Shown here: piece after piece, positions 46,928 through 56,353 of the stretch
Layout of the letters: every line of letters begins with the position of its first letter
Numbering within the stretch: position 1 is the stretch's first letter
NCBI RefSeq assembly: GCF_008632955.1
Contig: NZ_CP043959.1
Coordinates: 3,410,001 to 3,474,000, forward strand
Source: Streptomyces tendae
GTDB taxonomy: Bacteria > Actinomycetota > Actinomycetes > Streptomycetales > Streptomycetaceae
Reading direction: 5' to 3'
DNA: 64,000 nucleotides
Notes under the pieces: generated by a model
The model's database searches: none
The model's input: the letters and a program-made list of their open reading frames with translations, nothing else
What the model was told of the DNA's origin: nothing
Translations under genes and position numbers: made by a program

Positions 46928-49723
46928 TCAGGCGACCTGGCCCGAATCGGCCGGGGCGACCAGGTGCAGCGCCCTGCGGGCCTCGTCGCGGTCGTGCCCG
47001 AGCCGGTCGAGGCCCCGCTTGAGGTCGTTGCGGGCCGTGATGCCGAGCTTGTGGTAGATGCGGTGCAGGTGGTTCTCGACCGTACGGACGGAGACCACGA
47101 GGCGGGTGGCGATGTCCCGGTTGGACATGCCGGTCGCCGCCAGCGCGGCCACCTCCCGCTCCCGGGGCGTCAGCGAGGCGGAGTCACTGTCCGCACGGCC
47201 GTCCTGCTCCACCCACGACGGCAGCGTGACGCCGTGGTCGCGCTGCAGGTCCCGGCAGGCCGCGGAGGCCTCCCGGCTCTTGCGGTGCTGGCCGGCCGTC
47301 CGGAAGGCGCGGGCCGCCTGGGCCGCGGCCTCGGCGGCCAACGGCAGGGCGCCCATGAGGGCCAGCGTGCGTGACACCTCCATGAGGGTGCCGCCGTCCG
47401 CGTCGGCGAGCCCTTCGACGTAGTCGGCGTAGACCCGGGTCAGGCCGCCGGCCGCACGGGCGGAACGGACCAGTTCGCGGTGCGGGAACCGCACCGCCCC
47501 GCCGTCCGTGACCCGCGCCGCCAGCAGCAGGGCCGTGGTCGCGCGGACCGTACGGCCCGCCGCGTGGGCACGCCCGGCCAGCTCGGTCGCCTGGACGGCC
47601 GCACTGTAGTGGTCGCCGGTGTGGGCGAGGACGAGCGCGCTCTCGTAGGCGGTCTCGTCCTCGGTGACGGAGGAGACGGGGCCGTCGTACCGCAGCGAAC
47701 GCACCTCCACCATGGTGCGCAGCGCCTCCGTGTGGTGGCCGGACTCGGCGAGGGCGCCGGCCAGCTGGGCCAGTGGCCAGGCACCGGAGACCGGGTACTC
47801 CTCGGAGCCCTCGCCGGCGATCACCCGCCTGAGCAGGGCGACGGCCTCCTCGGGCCGGCCGAGCAGCCGCAGCAGACGGCTCCGGTCGAGGTGTGCCTGG
47901 AGCAGTACGGGCCGGCCGCGGCCGGAGTCGTGGTGCTGCACCCGCTCCAGCGCCTCGGCCGCGCCACGGATGTCCCCGAGCAGCGAGGCGCACCGCGCGG
48001 ACACGGAGTCGGCCAGCGTCACGCTGGCGGCGTCCCATCCGGTGAAGGCGTCACGGTAGCCGTCCAGCAGCCTGGACGCGCCGATCACATCGCCCAGTTC
48101 GGCACGGGCGAACGCGACCGTCGGCACCAGCATCTGGGCGACCGCGGCGTCCTCGCCCCGCTCGGCCAGCACGGTCTCCCCCTGGGACACCGCATCGCTG
48201 AGCCGGTCCGCCAGCACGGAGATGAGCACACGTGTGGCGTGCAGCACCCCGGCGTGCTCGGGGCGCACCTCCGCGATCATGCGGTCCAGCAGCCGGCTCG
48301 CGTCCTGGACCCGGCCGAGGCTCCACGCCATGTTGAGGACGCGGGTGTGCAGGGCCGAGACGTACTCGGCCGGCGGCACCGGCACCCGGCAGGCCGACGC
48401 GGCGGACAGCACCTCCTCCGCCTCGGCCGGACTGCCCCGGCCCACCAGCACCTTGCCCAGCAGCAGAAGGGCCCTCACCCGGTAGGGCGCCCGCGCGGGC
48501 GACTCCTCTACGCGCGTCATCAGACGGCGTACGTCCACGGTGCCGTTCGTCCGGTCCGGCAGGGGACCGTACATCGGCGGGGCGTCCAGGTCGTCGGGCG
48601 CGTCGTGCAGGGCGAGCAGGCACATGCGCTCCGCGAGGGGGAAGTCCCGGCGGCGGGCGGCGATGCCGGCGGCCGTGAGCAACTGGTCCGGCTCGGGAAC
48701 GATCCCCGCCTCCATCCGCAGCGACACGATCCGCAGGACGTCCTCGTCCCGGCGGGCCCCGGTGCGCTCCAGCGCGTCGGCGACCTCGCGGCGCAGCCGG
48801 TTCGCGGTGAGGTCGGACATGCGCGAGGCCACCACCACGCGGCTGAGCGGCACGGCCAGCCGGATCTGGACGCGGGCCCGCTTGCGCTCGACGCTCACGA
48901 TGCCCCGCAGATCGAGGGATTCCGCCGCCTTGGCCAGGCCCGCCGCGGCGACGATGTCGGCCTCCAGCGGCTCGGCCACGGCGAGCATGTGGACCAGTTC
49001 GTGTTCGTCCAGGGAGAGATCGCGCAGGCTCACCCGGATCACGTCCGACAGCCGCCGTCCGGGACGTTCGGTCAGGCCCGACCACCGCCACACACCGTCG
49101 GTGCGGCGCAGCGAGCCCTCCTGGAGGGCGTGCTCCACCAGTTCGCGCAGCATGAGCGCGTTGCCGTGGGTGGCCGCCCACAGGCGCTCCAGCGTGGCGG
49201 TGTCGGTGTGGCCGCCGAGCCGGGCCCGCAGCACCCGGCCCATCGCCGCGCTGTCGAACGGCGCCACCTCGACGTGCTCGACGAGCCGCTCCACCCAGAG
49301 CTTGTCGATGCCGGTGGGCGCGGCGACGTCCTGCCGGGTGGCGGCCAGCACGCTGAGCCGCCCCGCCGCGACCAGCCGGTGCAGCCGCAGGCTGGAGGCG
49401 GCGTCCAGGGTGTGGGCGTCGTCGATGCCGACGAGTGGCCGGCCGGCGGCGGTGCCGTCCGAGGTGGAAGGCCGTACGGCCTCCAGGCATTCGGCGAGGG
49501 TGCCGAACCCCCGGGTCCCGGTGAGGGCCACCCCGCCGACGTGGAGGACGGTGCGGCCCTCCTCGGCCGCCCTGCGCAGAGCCGTGGACAGCAGACGGCT
49601 CTTTCCCACACCCGGGGCGCCGAACAGGAGGGCGCCCCCGTGCTGTCCGATGGCGGTCCTGATGGTCCGCAGCTCGGCATCTCGTGCCGTTATGGGCCAG
49701 TCGGACGTCTCATTCTTTTCCAT
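46928..49723 (-). CDS. LAL-type (LuxR-family ATP-binding) transcriptional regulator
   Basis: A 931-residue large regulator. The N-terminal AAA-type ATPase has Walker A LLFGAPGVGKSRLL near residue 35 and Walker B LVGIDDAHTLDA near 95. A long helical, TPR-like middle (about 350-840) follows. The C-terminal LuxR helix-turn-helix, LTPREREVAALAATGMSNRDIATRLVVSVRTVENHLHRIYHKLGI, spans about 855-910. ATG 49723 is preferred; a second ATG six codons earlier is possible. LAL proteins often control actinomycete secondary metabolism. It lies between the two halves of the cluster and probably works together with the SARP. Confidence 0.92.
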   Translation of the reverse strand: MEKNETSDWPITARDAELRTIRTAIGQHGGALLFGAPGVGKSRLLSTALRRAAEEGRTVLHVGGVALTGTRGFGTLAECLEAVRPSTSDGTAAGRPLVGIDDAHTLDAASSLRLHRLVAAGRLSVLAATRQDVAAPTGIDKLWVERLVEHVEVAPFDSAAMGRVLRARLGGHTDTATLERLWAATHGNALMLRELVEHALQEGSLRRTDGVWRWSGLTERPGRRLSDVIRVSLRDLSLDEHELVHMLAVAEPLEADIVAAAGLAKAAESLDLRGIVSVERKRARVQIRLAVPLSRVVVASRMSDLTANRLRREVADALERTGARRDEDVLRIVSLRMEAGIVPEPDQLLTAAGIAARRRDFPLAERMCLLALHDAPDDLDAPPMYGPLPDRTNGTVDVRRLMTRVEESPARAPYRVRALLLLGKVLVGRGSPAEAEEVLSAASACRVPVPPAEYVSALHTRVLNMAWSLGRVQDASRLLDRMIAEVRPEHAGVLHATRVLISVLADRLSDAVSQGETVLAERGEDAAVAQMLVPTVAFARAELGDVIGASRLLDGYRDAFTGWDAASVTLADSVSARCASLLGDIRGAAEALERVQHHDSGRGRPVLLQAHLDRSRLLRLLGRPEEAVALLRRVIAGEGSEEYPVSGAWPLAQLAGALAESGHHTEALRTMVEVRSLRYDGPVSSVTEDETAYESALVLAHTGDHYSAAVQATELAGRAHAAGRTVRATTALLLAARVTDGGAVRFPHRELVRSARAAGGLTRVYADYVEGLADADGGTLMEVSRTLALMGALPLAAEAAAQAARAFRTAGQHRKSREASAACRDLQRDHGVTLPSWVEQDGRADSDSASLTPREREVAALAATGMSNRDIATRLVVSVRTVENHLHRIYHKLGITARNDLKRGLDRLGHDRDEARRALHLVAPADSGQVA

Positions 49724-50213
49724 CAACTCATGCCCCCGCATTCGAATGATTCAAGTCATCGTGCGATGCGTGCCCTGAATCCACCGGGCCGTCTGTCCGA
49801 ATTTTCCTTGAACAGTCGACGAGCCGGGGACGAGTAGGTGAATGGTCAATGATTCCGGTTCCCCTCCGGTACTGATTGACACCTCGTCCACAGGGTCGTT
49901 CGGAAGACGGATGTTCGGTGGACGCTGGCCAGTATAGACCGGAAGCTCGGAAGCGGATCTGACATGCTTTCACATGCAATGTGTATGGGAAAGTGCCAGG
50001 TCAGACAGCATGTGGGAGATTTTCACGCCAGGTGGGCGGCAACTTCGACCGGCAATTCTGTCAGGATCGACGTGTTTTGTTCATCACGCAGACAATGGCG
50101 AGATTAATTCCGTGTGACGCAACGCCGAGTGGCCCCCGGGAGAAGTCCCGGGGGCCACAATCAATTTCAGGGTGAACAGCCGCTCGGAGGTCTGTCCCCG
50201 AGTTGACCGGACG
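49724..50213. other. Intergenic spacer upstream of the LAL gene
   Basis: About 490 bp, visibly less GC-rich than its surroundings and without a supported gene. It must hold the LAL promoter. CACAT-GCA-ATGTG (49971-49983) is a short inverted repeat; the terminator at 50129-50158 ends the ABC operon. A 64-codon frame at 49981 has no ribosome binding site and is not accepted. Confidence 0.55.
50129..50158 (-). terminator. Terminator of the ABC transporter operon
   Basis: GTGGCCCCCGGGA, loop GAAG, TCCCGGGGGCCAC: 13 perfect base pairs located 56 bases beyond the ABC stop at 50214. Confidence 0.8.
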
Positions 50214-51950
50214 TCAAGAACGGTGCCCGGCCAGACTCCAGTCCTGCGCCTTGTTCCTTTCCGTCCAGAAGGACGCGTAGGCGCCGCCCGACGCGACGAG
50301 TTCGGCGTGCGTACCGCGCTCGGTCACGCGGCCCCGGTCCAGGAAGAGGATCTGGTCGGCCGCCGCGACCGTCCCGAGCCGGTGGGCGATGACGAGCAGG
50401 GTGCGGCCGGCGCTCAGGGCGCTCAGGGCGTCCTGCACCGCCCGCTCGTTCTCGGGGTCGAGCGAGGCGGTCGCCTCGTCGAGCAGCACGATCGGCGCGT
50501 CCTTCAGGATGGCCCGGGCGATCGACACCCGCTGGCGTTCGCCCCCGGACAGGAGCGCACCGCCCTCGCCGACCTGCGCGTCCCATCCGTCCGGCAGCCG
50601 GTGCACGATCTCGTCCACGCCCGCCAGCCGGGCTGCCCGGCGGACCTCGGCGTCGTCGGCGCCGGGACGGCCCACCCGGATGTTGTCCAGGATCGAGCCC
50701 TGGAAGAGGTAGACGTCCTGGAACACGATGGAGACACGGGACATCAGCACCTCGGGATCGATGTCCCGTACGTCCACCCCGCCGACCCGCACCACGCCGG
50801 AGTCCACGTCCCAGAAGCGCGGGACGAGCTTGCTCACCGTGGTCTTGCCGGCGCCCGACGGGCCGACGAGCGCGGTCATGGTGCCCTCGGCCAGCGTCAT
50901 GGACACGCCCGACAGCACCTGCTTGCCGTCGTAGCCGAAGTGGACGTCCTCGAACTCCACCGTGTTGCCCACCGGGACGGCGGGACGGTCCGGGCGGGGC
51001 AGCGTGGGCTCGGCGAGCAGTCCGGCCACCCGGTCGAGCGCCGCGCCGGCCGTGCGCAGGGTCGACCCGAGCACCGCGGTCTCGGCGATGGGCTCGGTGA
51101 ACCGCACCGCCAGGACCAGCAGGGCCAGCAGCTCGGCCACGCCCAGGTCGCCGTCCAGCACCAGGTACACGCCGGCGACCAGGACGACCGTGAAGGCCGC
51201 CTGGATCGCCAGGGCGAACCCGATCAGCCCGGGCACCCCCGTCACCAGTACCCGGCGGGACGCCTCCGTCTGGGTCCGCAGCGCCTCGTCCAGCGGGGTG
51301 CCGGAGTTCCCGGCGCCGCGGCCGAACACCCGCAGGACCGGCTGGTTCTGGGCGAACTCCACCACCCGGCCGCCCGTCGCCGCGGCGGCGGCGGTGCGGG
51401 CCTCGTCCGCGCGCCGGGTCAGAGAGGTGCTCCACCGGTGCACGAGGACGATCAGCGGGACGGTCAGGGTGGCCGCCAGGGCCAGTCGCCAGTCGAAGAG
51501 GTACATCAGGACGACCACGGTCGCCGGTGTCACGAAGCTGGTGACGAGCGGGCGCAGCAGGTGCGCCGGCACGCCCATCACGTCCATCACGCTCTTCGTG
51601 GCGAGGTGCCCGAGCCGTCCCACCCGCTCGGGGCCGAACCAGCCGAGCGGCAGCGCGGCCACCCGGTCACCGATGTGACGGTGCAGGGTCCTGGAGAGCG
51701 CGGCGCCCGCCTCGAAGCCGGCCAGCAGGCTCCAGAAGTACGCCCCCGCGTACAGGAGCGACACCCCGAGCAGCGCCCACAGCCAGGGCCAGACCTCGTC
51801 GGGATCCTGGCCGAACAGGGCGCGCAGCACCGGCACCAGCAGGGTGAAGGCGATGCCCTGCAGCACCGCACCCACCACCAACAGGGCGATCATGCGGCGC
51901 AGCGGACGCGCCTGCCGCGGGCCCACCACGTCGATCAGCCGGCGGATCAT
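50214..51950 (-). CDS. ABC half-transporter (fused membrane and ATPase domains), second of a pair
   Basis: A 578-residue type IV (exporter-fold) ABC protein: six membrane helices in residues 1-300 and an ATPase domain with Walker A ALVGPSGAGKTTVSKL, Q-loop FQDVYLFQGSILDNIRVG, signature LLSGGERQRVSIARAIL, Walker B IVLLDEATASLDPENE and H-loop IAHRLGT. All catalytic motifs are intact. Its ATG overlaps the stop of the other half-transporter (ATGA at 51947-51950), so the two form a heterodimer. The pair resembles IrtA/IrtB and YbtP/YbtQ, exporter-fold proteins that handle siderophores; within this cluster, export of the product or uptake of a metal complex is possible. Confidence 0.9.
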   Translation of the reverse strand: MIRRLIDVVGPRQARPLRRMIALLVVGAVLQGIAFTLLVPVLRALFGQDPDEVWPWLWALLGVSLLYAGAYFWSLLAGFEAGAALSRTLHRHIGDRVAALPLGWFGPERVGRLGHLATKSVMDVMGVPAHLLRPLVTSFVTPATVVVLMYLFDWRLALAATLTVPLIVLVHRWSTSLTRRADEARTAAAAATGGRVVEFAQNQPVLRVFGRGAGNSGTPLDEALRTQTEASRRVLVTGVPGLIGFALAIQAAFTVVLVAGVYLVLDGDLGVAELLALLVLAVRFTEPIAETAVLGSTLRTAGAALDRVAGLLAEPTLPRPDRPAVPVGNTVEFEDVHFGYDGKQVLSGVSMTLAEGTMTALVGPSGAGKTTVSKLVPRFWDVDSGVVRVGGVDVRDIDPEVLMSRVSIVFQDVYLFQGSILDNIRVGRPGADDAEVRRAARLAGVDEIVHRLPDGWDAQVGEGGALLSGGERQRVSIARAILKDAPIVLLDEATASLDPENERAVQDALSALSAGRTLLVIAHRLGTVAAADQILFLDRGRVTERGTHAELVASGGAYASFWTERNKAQDWSLAGHRS

Positions 51951-53746
51951 CGGGCGGCACCTTCCTGGGCGACGGCGGCCGCGGCGGACGCCGTCGGCGC
52001 GAGGTCACGGGGCCGCCAACGGGCCGAACGTTCATGGGCGTGCCACATGGCGGCGTACCGGCCGCCCGCGGCGACCAGCTCCGTGTGCCGGCCGCGCTCG
52101 ACGACGCGGCCGTTGTCCAGGACGACGATCTGGTCGGCGTCCACCACGCTGGACAGCCGGTGCGCGATCATGAGCACCGTCTTGCCCCGGGCCAGCCGGG
52201 CCATCGCCCGCTGCACCGCGGCCTCGGCGTGCGGGTCCGCGTGCGCGGCCGCCTCGTCGAGCACCACGACCGGGGTGTCCGCCAGCAGGGCCCGCGCCAC
52301 GGTGACCCGCTGGGCCTGACCGCCGGAGAGCCGGGCGTCCTCGCCGATCACCGAGTCGTAGCCGCGCGGCAGGGACTCGATCACGTCGTCCACGCAGGCC
52401 GCCCGGGCCGCGGCCCGCACCTCCTCGTCGGTGGCGTCCGGCCGGGCCATGCGGATGTTGGCCGCGACTGTGTCCCCGATCAGCCGGACGTCCTGGAAGA
52501 CGAAGGCCACCCGGCCGTAGAGGTCCTCGAGCGACATCTCGCGGATGTCCACACCGCCGACGAGGATCGCGCCGCCCGTGACGTCCCGGAACCGGGGGAG
52601 CAGGGCGGCCAGGGTGCTCTTGCCGGACCCCGAGGGTCCGACCAGGGCGGTGACCGTACCGGGTGCCAGCTCCAGGTCCACATCCGTCAGGACGTCCTGC
52701 TCGCCGTCGTAGGAGAACGACACCCGGCGGTAGCTGACGTGGTTGCCGGCCGGGGAACGGGGGCTGTCGGGCACGGGCAGTTCCGCGGCGTCCAGGATGC
52801 CGGTGACACGCTCGGCGGCGCCCCGCGCGATGCGCAGTTCGTAGCTCGCGTAGAACAGCGACAGGACCGGCGCGGTCAGGCCGATGCCGAGCAGTGTGAA
52901 CGGCAGCAGGTCCACCGCGGCCAGCCACCCCTGCGTGACGAACAGCGCGCCGCCGAACAGGGTGGTGAGCAGCACGGCCACCGGTGACAGGACGATCTCC
53001 GCGGCGGCCTTGGAGTAGCGCGTGGCGCGCACCCAGCCCAGGAAGAAGTCGGCGAAGGAGTCGGCCGCCTCGGTGAACTCGCGGTGCGCCCGGCCGGCCT
53101 GGCCGAAGGTCTTGACGACCGCGATGCCCTGCACGAACTCGACCGTGCTGCCGTTGACACGGCCCATCGCGCGGTCGTACCGGGGCAGGTTCTTGGACAT
53201 GCCGGCCATCGTGGCGCTGTACAGCGTGAGTCCGACGAGCAGCGGGGCGATCACCACGAGGGTCATCCGCCAGTCCACCCAGAAAAGGTAGGCGAGGGAG
53301 GCGGCCGGCACGACGGCCGCGGCGGTGATGTCCAGCAGCGAGTGGGCGATCAGATGGTGCATCGCCTCGACGTCGTCCTGCACCGCCTGCTTGACCTGGC
53401 CGGAGTTGCGGGACGAGAACCAGCCCAGCGGCACCCGGCCGAGGCGGTCGACGAGAGCGCGCCGGATGTGGAACTGCAGGGCGTTGTCGGCGAGGTGGGA
53501 GATCCCGCCGGCGACCAGCATGACGATCAGCCGGACCAGCAGGGCGCCGGCCGCGATCGCGGTGACGGTCCACGCGTCGTGGGACCGGTCGGGGCCGTCG
53601 TCGAGCAGGATGCGGCCCAGTTCGGCGAGGGCGACGAACGGCACCACTCCGGCCGTCGCCGCGACGGCCTGGGCGGCGATCGCCCAGCGCAGCCGTCCCT
53701 TGACGGGACTCAGGATCGCGCCGAGCGCGGTCTTTCCCGCGGCCAT
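51947..53746 (-). CDS. ABC half-transporter (fused membrane and ATPase domains), first of a pair
   Basis: A 599-residue exporter-fold half-transporter. Six helices lie in about 1-310 (including ALVDRLGRVPLGWFSSRNSGQVKQAVQDDVEAMHHLIAHS), then the ATPase: ALVGPSGSGKSTLAALLPRF, FQDVRLIGDTVAANIRMARP, signature RLSGGQAQRVTVARALL, Walker B VVVLDEAAAHADPHAE, IAHRLSS. The Walker B extension AAAHADP differs from the TASLDP of its partner, as in IrtA/YbtP-type subunits. A predicted promoter-proximal inverted repeat lies 20 bp upstream. Forms a heterodimer with the next gene; cargo unknown. Confidence 0.9.
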   Translation of the reverse strand: MAAGKTALGAILSPVKGRLRWAIAAQAVAATAGVVPFVALAELGRILLDDGPDRSHDAWTVTAIAAGALLVRLIVMLVAGGISHLADNALQFHIRRALVDRLGRVPLGWFSSRNSGQVKQAVQDDVEAMHHLIAHSLLDITAAAVVPAASLAYLFWVDWRMTLVVIAPLLVGLTLYSATMAGMSKNLPRYDRAMGRVNGSTVEFVQGIAVVKTFGQAGRAHREFTEAADSFADFFLGWVRATRYSKAAAEIVLSPVAVLLTTLFGGALFVTQGWLAAVDLLPFTLLGIGLTAPVLSLFYASYELRIARGAAERVTGILDAAELPVPDSPRSPAGNHVSYRRVSFSYDGEQDVLTDVDLELAPGTVTALVGPSGSGKSTLAALLPRFRDVTGGAILVGGVDIREMSLEDLYGRVAFVFQDVRLIGDTVAANIRMARPDATDEEVRAAARAACVDDVIESLPRGYDSVIGEDARLSGGQAQRVTVARALLADTPVVVLDEAAAHADPHAEAAVQRAMARLARGKTVLMIAHRLSSVVDADQIVVLDNGRVVERGRHTELVAAGGRYAAMWHAHERSARWRPRDLAPTASAAAAVAQEGAAR

Positions 53747-53765
53747 GGGGCCTCCAAAGCGCTTG

Positions 53766-53793
53766 GTTGGACAGCTCTTAGACGGTGTCCAAC
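53766..53793. promoter_or_regulatory. Inverted repeat GTTGGACA-N12-TGTCCAAC before the ABC operon
   Basis: Eight-base perfect arms around a 12-base spacer, 20 bp upstream of the ABC start at 53746. Within it TTAGACGGTGTCCAA matches the minus-strand TTAGACAGTGGACAA before the MMPL gene at 12 of 15 positions. Likely a repressor site for the neighbouring TetR. Confidence 0.6.
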
Positions 53794-53873
53794 GGGTGAC
53801 TGTACCTGGCTTCCGCCGAATTCCGTCAAGTACCGGCAGAAAAGGCGAAGAAATTGAGCAGACGCCCGGGGCC

Positions 53874-53908
53874 GCCCGAAGTCCCGTGCCGCGCAGGGGA
53901 CTTCGGGC
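53874..53908 (-). terminator. Terminator of the MMPL gene
   Basis: A 12-bp perfect stem (53874-53885 with 53897-53908) and 11-base loop, 14 bases after the MMPL stop, separates it from the ABC operon. Confidence 0.7.
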
Positions 53909-53921
53909 AACCGGGAACGGC

Positions 53922-56096
53922 TCAGCCGCCCACGGTGACCGGCTGCCGGGGCTCCGGCGCCGCGTCGGACTCCTTGATGCCGAAGCGGCTGTAGAACCGT
54001 GCCAGCGGGCCCGGAGCCCACCAGGCCGACCTGCCCATCAGCTTCAGCACCGCGGGCACCAGCAGGAGCCGTACGACGGCCACGTCCGCCAGGATCGCGA
54101 ACACCATGCCGACGCCGAACAGCTTCATGGTGAGCACACCGCTGGTCGCCATCGCGGCGAGCGGGACGCACATCAGCAGCGCCGCGTTCACGATCAGCCG
54201 GCCGATCTTCTGCAGACCGGACGCCACCGCGGCCGTGCTGTCGCCCAGCGTGTCGTACTGCTCCCGGATCCGGGACACGAGGAACACCTCGTAGTCCATG
54301 GACAGTCCGAAGATCAGCGCGAACAGCATGATGGGCATGTTCGGCTCGATGTTGCCGGTGGAGTCGAAGCCGATCAGCCCCTCCAGATGGCCGTCCTGGA
54401 AGATCCACACCAGCACGCCGAACGTCGCCGAGAGGGACAGGAGGTTCATGAGGATCGCCTTGAGCGGCAGCAGCACGGATCCGAACGCCAGGAACAGCAG
54501 CAGGTACGTGGCGACCGCGATGTACAGCAGCATCCACGGCAGCACGTCGCCCAGCGCGTCCAGGGTGTCGTCGAACACCGCGGTCTCACCGCCGAAGTAC
54601 GCCTGCGCGCCGGCCGGCGGCGGGACGTCCTTGAGCCGGTTCACGAGGTCCCGGGCGTCCGCGGACACCGCGGCGCCGTCGAAGGTGACCGACACCCGCG
54701 CGGTGGTGCCGGTGGCACCGGTGACCTGCGCGCCCGTGGCCCCCTCGGTGTCCCCGAGCTTCTCGGCGTACGCCTGGAGGGCGGCACCCTGCTCCGGGGA
54801 CGTGGCGCTCGACCGCAGCACGAGCAGCGAGTCGATGGACTTCACCGCGTCGCTGTCGAAGTCGCGCTCCAGCGCGTTGTGCACCTGCCGTCCCTGGGCC
54901 GAATCCGGCAGCTGGCGGGCGTCGTTGGCGCCGAAGTCGATCCGCAGGAAGGGTGTGGCGAGGGCCAGCAGCACCACCAGCGCGCCCAGCGCGACCAGGG
55001 CGGGCCGCCGCATCAGGCCGTGCGCGAACCGGTACCAGGCCCCCTGGCCGTCCGGGCGGGCCGCTTTCCGGCGACCGCGGCGCAGGGCCAGGGCGTTGAC
55101 CTTGTCGCCCATGATGCCGAGGGTCGCGGGCAGGGCGATCAGCGAGAAGAACACCGACAGCACGACCGCGGCCACACCGCCGTACGCCATCGACTTCAGG
55201 AAGCCGAAGGGGAAGAAGGTCATGCCGGCCAGGGCCACGGCCACGGTGATGCCGGAGACGACGACCGTGCGCCCTGCGGTGGCCACGGTGCGCGCCAGCG
55301 CCTCCTCCCCGGCGTACCCGCGCTCCAGCTCCTCGCGGTAACGGCTGACGATCAGCAGGCCGTAGTCGATCGCGACGGCGAGACCGAGGATGGTCACCAG
55401 GCTCATCGAGAACACCGACACGTCGGTGACCTGCGCGATCAGCCGCAGCACGGCCATCGAGCCGAGGATGGACAGACCGCCGACGAGCAGCGGCAGACTG
55501 GCCGCGGCCAGGCCGCCGAAGACGACGACCAGCAGGAGGAAGAGCACCGGGAAGGACAGGCCCTCCGCCGTGCCGAGGTCCTTGCCGATCTCGTCACCGG
55601 CCTGGTGGCCGGTGGCCACCGGGCCGCCGCGCAGGGACTCCAGGCCCCGCGCGTCCAGCTGGTCGCTGATCTCCTTGTACGCCTCCTCCTTGGCGTTGTC
55701 GTCGCCGCCGCGGAGGTTGATGCCGACGTAGGTGGCGTGCCGGTCGTGGCTCACCTGGGCCGGCATCTTGGTCATCCAGAAGGTGGAATACCCGGTCACG
55801 GCCGACTCGGGCAGCCCCTCGACCGTCGCGGTGACGGCCTGGCGGAACGAGGTGTCGTCCACCGTGCGGTCCTTGTCACGGTACACGACCACGACGTCGG
55901 GCGACCGCTGCGGGAACGCCTTCTCCGCCAGCTGGGCGGCCTTGCGGCTGTCGGACCCCGGGTCCTCGAACCCGCCGGGCTTCATGTCACCGAAGACGCC
56001 GACGCCGTAGGCACCGGACAGGACGGCGAACAACAACGTCAGGGCCAGCAGGGGTTTGCGCCTGCGGAACAGGAAACGCCCCAGCGCCTCGAACAT
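53922..56096 (-). CDS. MMPL-family (RND superfamily) transporter
   Basis: A 724-residue membrane protein with two similar halves. Each has one helix, a periplasmic-type loop of 100-150 residues and five further helices. Conserved signs are the repeated LAVAIDYGLLIVSRYREEL and IFGLSMDYEVFLVSRIREQY segments, in which the Asp-Tyr pairs relay protons. MMPL proteins of actinomycetes export lipids, siderophores and natural products. ATG 56096 has GGGAG 5 bases upstream; an earlier frame start at 56198 lies in the promoter region. Divergent from a TetR gene and next to the ABC pair, so probably part of product export or resistance. Confidence 0.92.
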   Translation of the reverse strand: MFEALGRFLFRRRKPLLALTLLFAVLSGAYGVGVFGDMKPGGFEDPGSDSRKAAQLAEKAFPQRSPDVVVVYRDKDRTVDDTSFRQAVTATVEGLPESAVTGYSTFWMTKMPAQVSHDRHATYVGINLRGGDDNAKEEAYKEISDQLDARGLESLRGGPVATGHQAGDEIGKDLGTAEGLSFPVLFLLLVVVFGGLAAASLPLLVGGLSILGSMAVLRLIAQVTDVSVFSMSLVTILGLAVAIDYGLLIVSRYREELERGYAGEEALARTVATAGRTVVVSGITVAVALAGMTFFPFGFLKSMAYGGVAAVVLSVFFSLIALPATLGIMGDKVNALALRRGRRKAARPDGQGAWYRFAHGLMRRPALVALGALVVLLALATPFLRIDFGANDARQLPDSAQGRQVHNALERDFDSDAVKSIDSLLVLRSSATSPEQGAALQAYAEKLGDTEGATGAQVTGATGTTARVSVTFDGAAVSADARDLVNRLKDVPPPAGAQAYFGGETAVFDDTLDALGDVLPWMLLYIAVATYLLLFLAFGSVLLPLKAILMNLLSLSATFGVLVWIFQDGHLEGLIGFDSTGNIEPNMPIMLFALIFGLSMDYEVFLVSRIREQYDTLGDSTAAVASGLQKIGRLIVNAALLMCVPLAAMATSGVLTMKLFGVGMVFAILADVAVVRLLLVPAVLKLMGRSAWWAPGPLARFYSRFGIKESDAAPEPRQPVTVGG

Positions 56097-56190
56097 GGTT
56101 CTCCCTAGGTAGGTCGGCGGGCGCCACTTCCTGCCAGGGTCCGGCGCCCCGGAAACCGTAACAGCGTTTTCAATGCCTTCTCCACTGCTC

Positions 56191-56205
56191 TTGTCCACTG
56201 TCTAA
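56191..56205. promoter_or_regulatory. Operator-like TTGTCCACTGTCTAA between MMPL and TetR genes
   Basis: On the minus strand this reads TTAGACAGTGGACAA, 12 of 15 matches to the sequence within the inverted repeat before the ABC operon. It lies 95 bp upstream of the MMPL start and 149 bp before the TetR start. Confidence 0.5.
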
Positions 56206-56353
56206 CGCGAAGCCCCGCGAGAAGGTGGGCTGACCTGCACATTCGACCGAAAAAACTTCCCTGCCAGGGAAGATGTCGACCTTCAGGCAAACCTGACGCC
56301 ACCTGACGTCCCCCGGTAGCCCTTTCATAACGCCGTTGTCATACTCTTGGGAG

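Noticed and set aside
49981-50175. A 64-codon frame in the spacer before the LAL gene
   Set aside because: No ribosome binding site and it runs into the ABC terminator hairpin.
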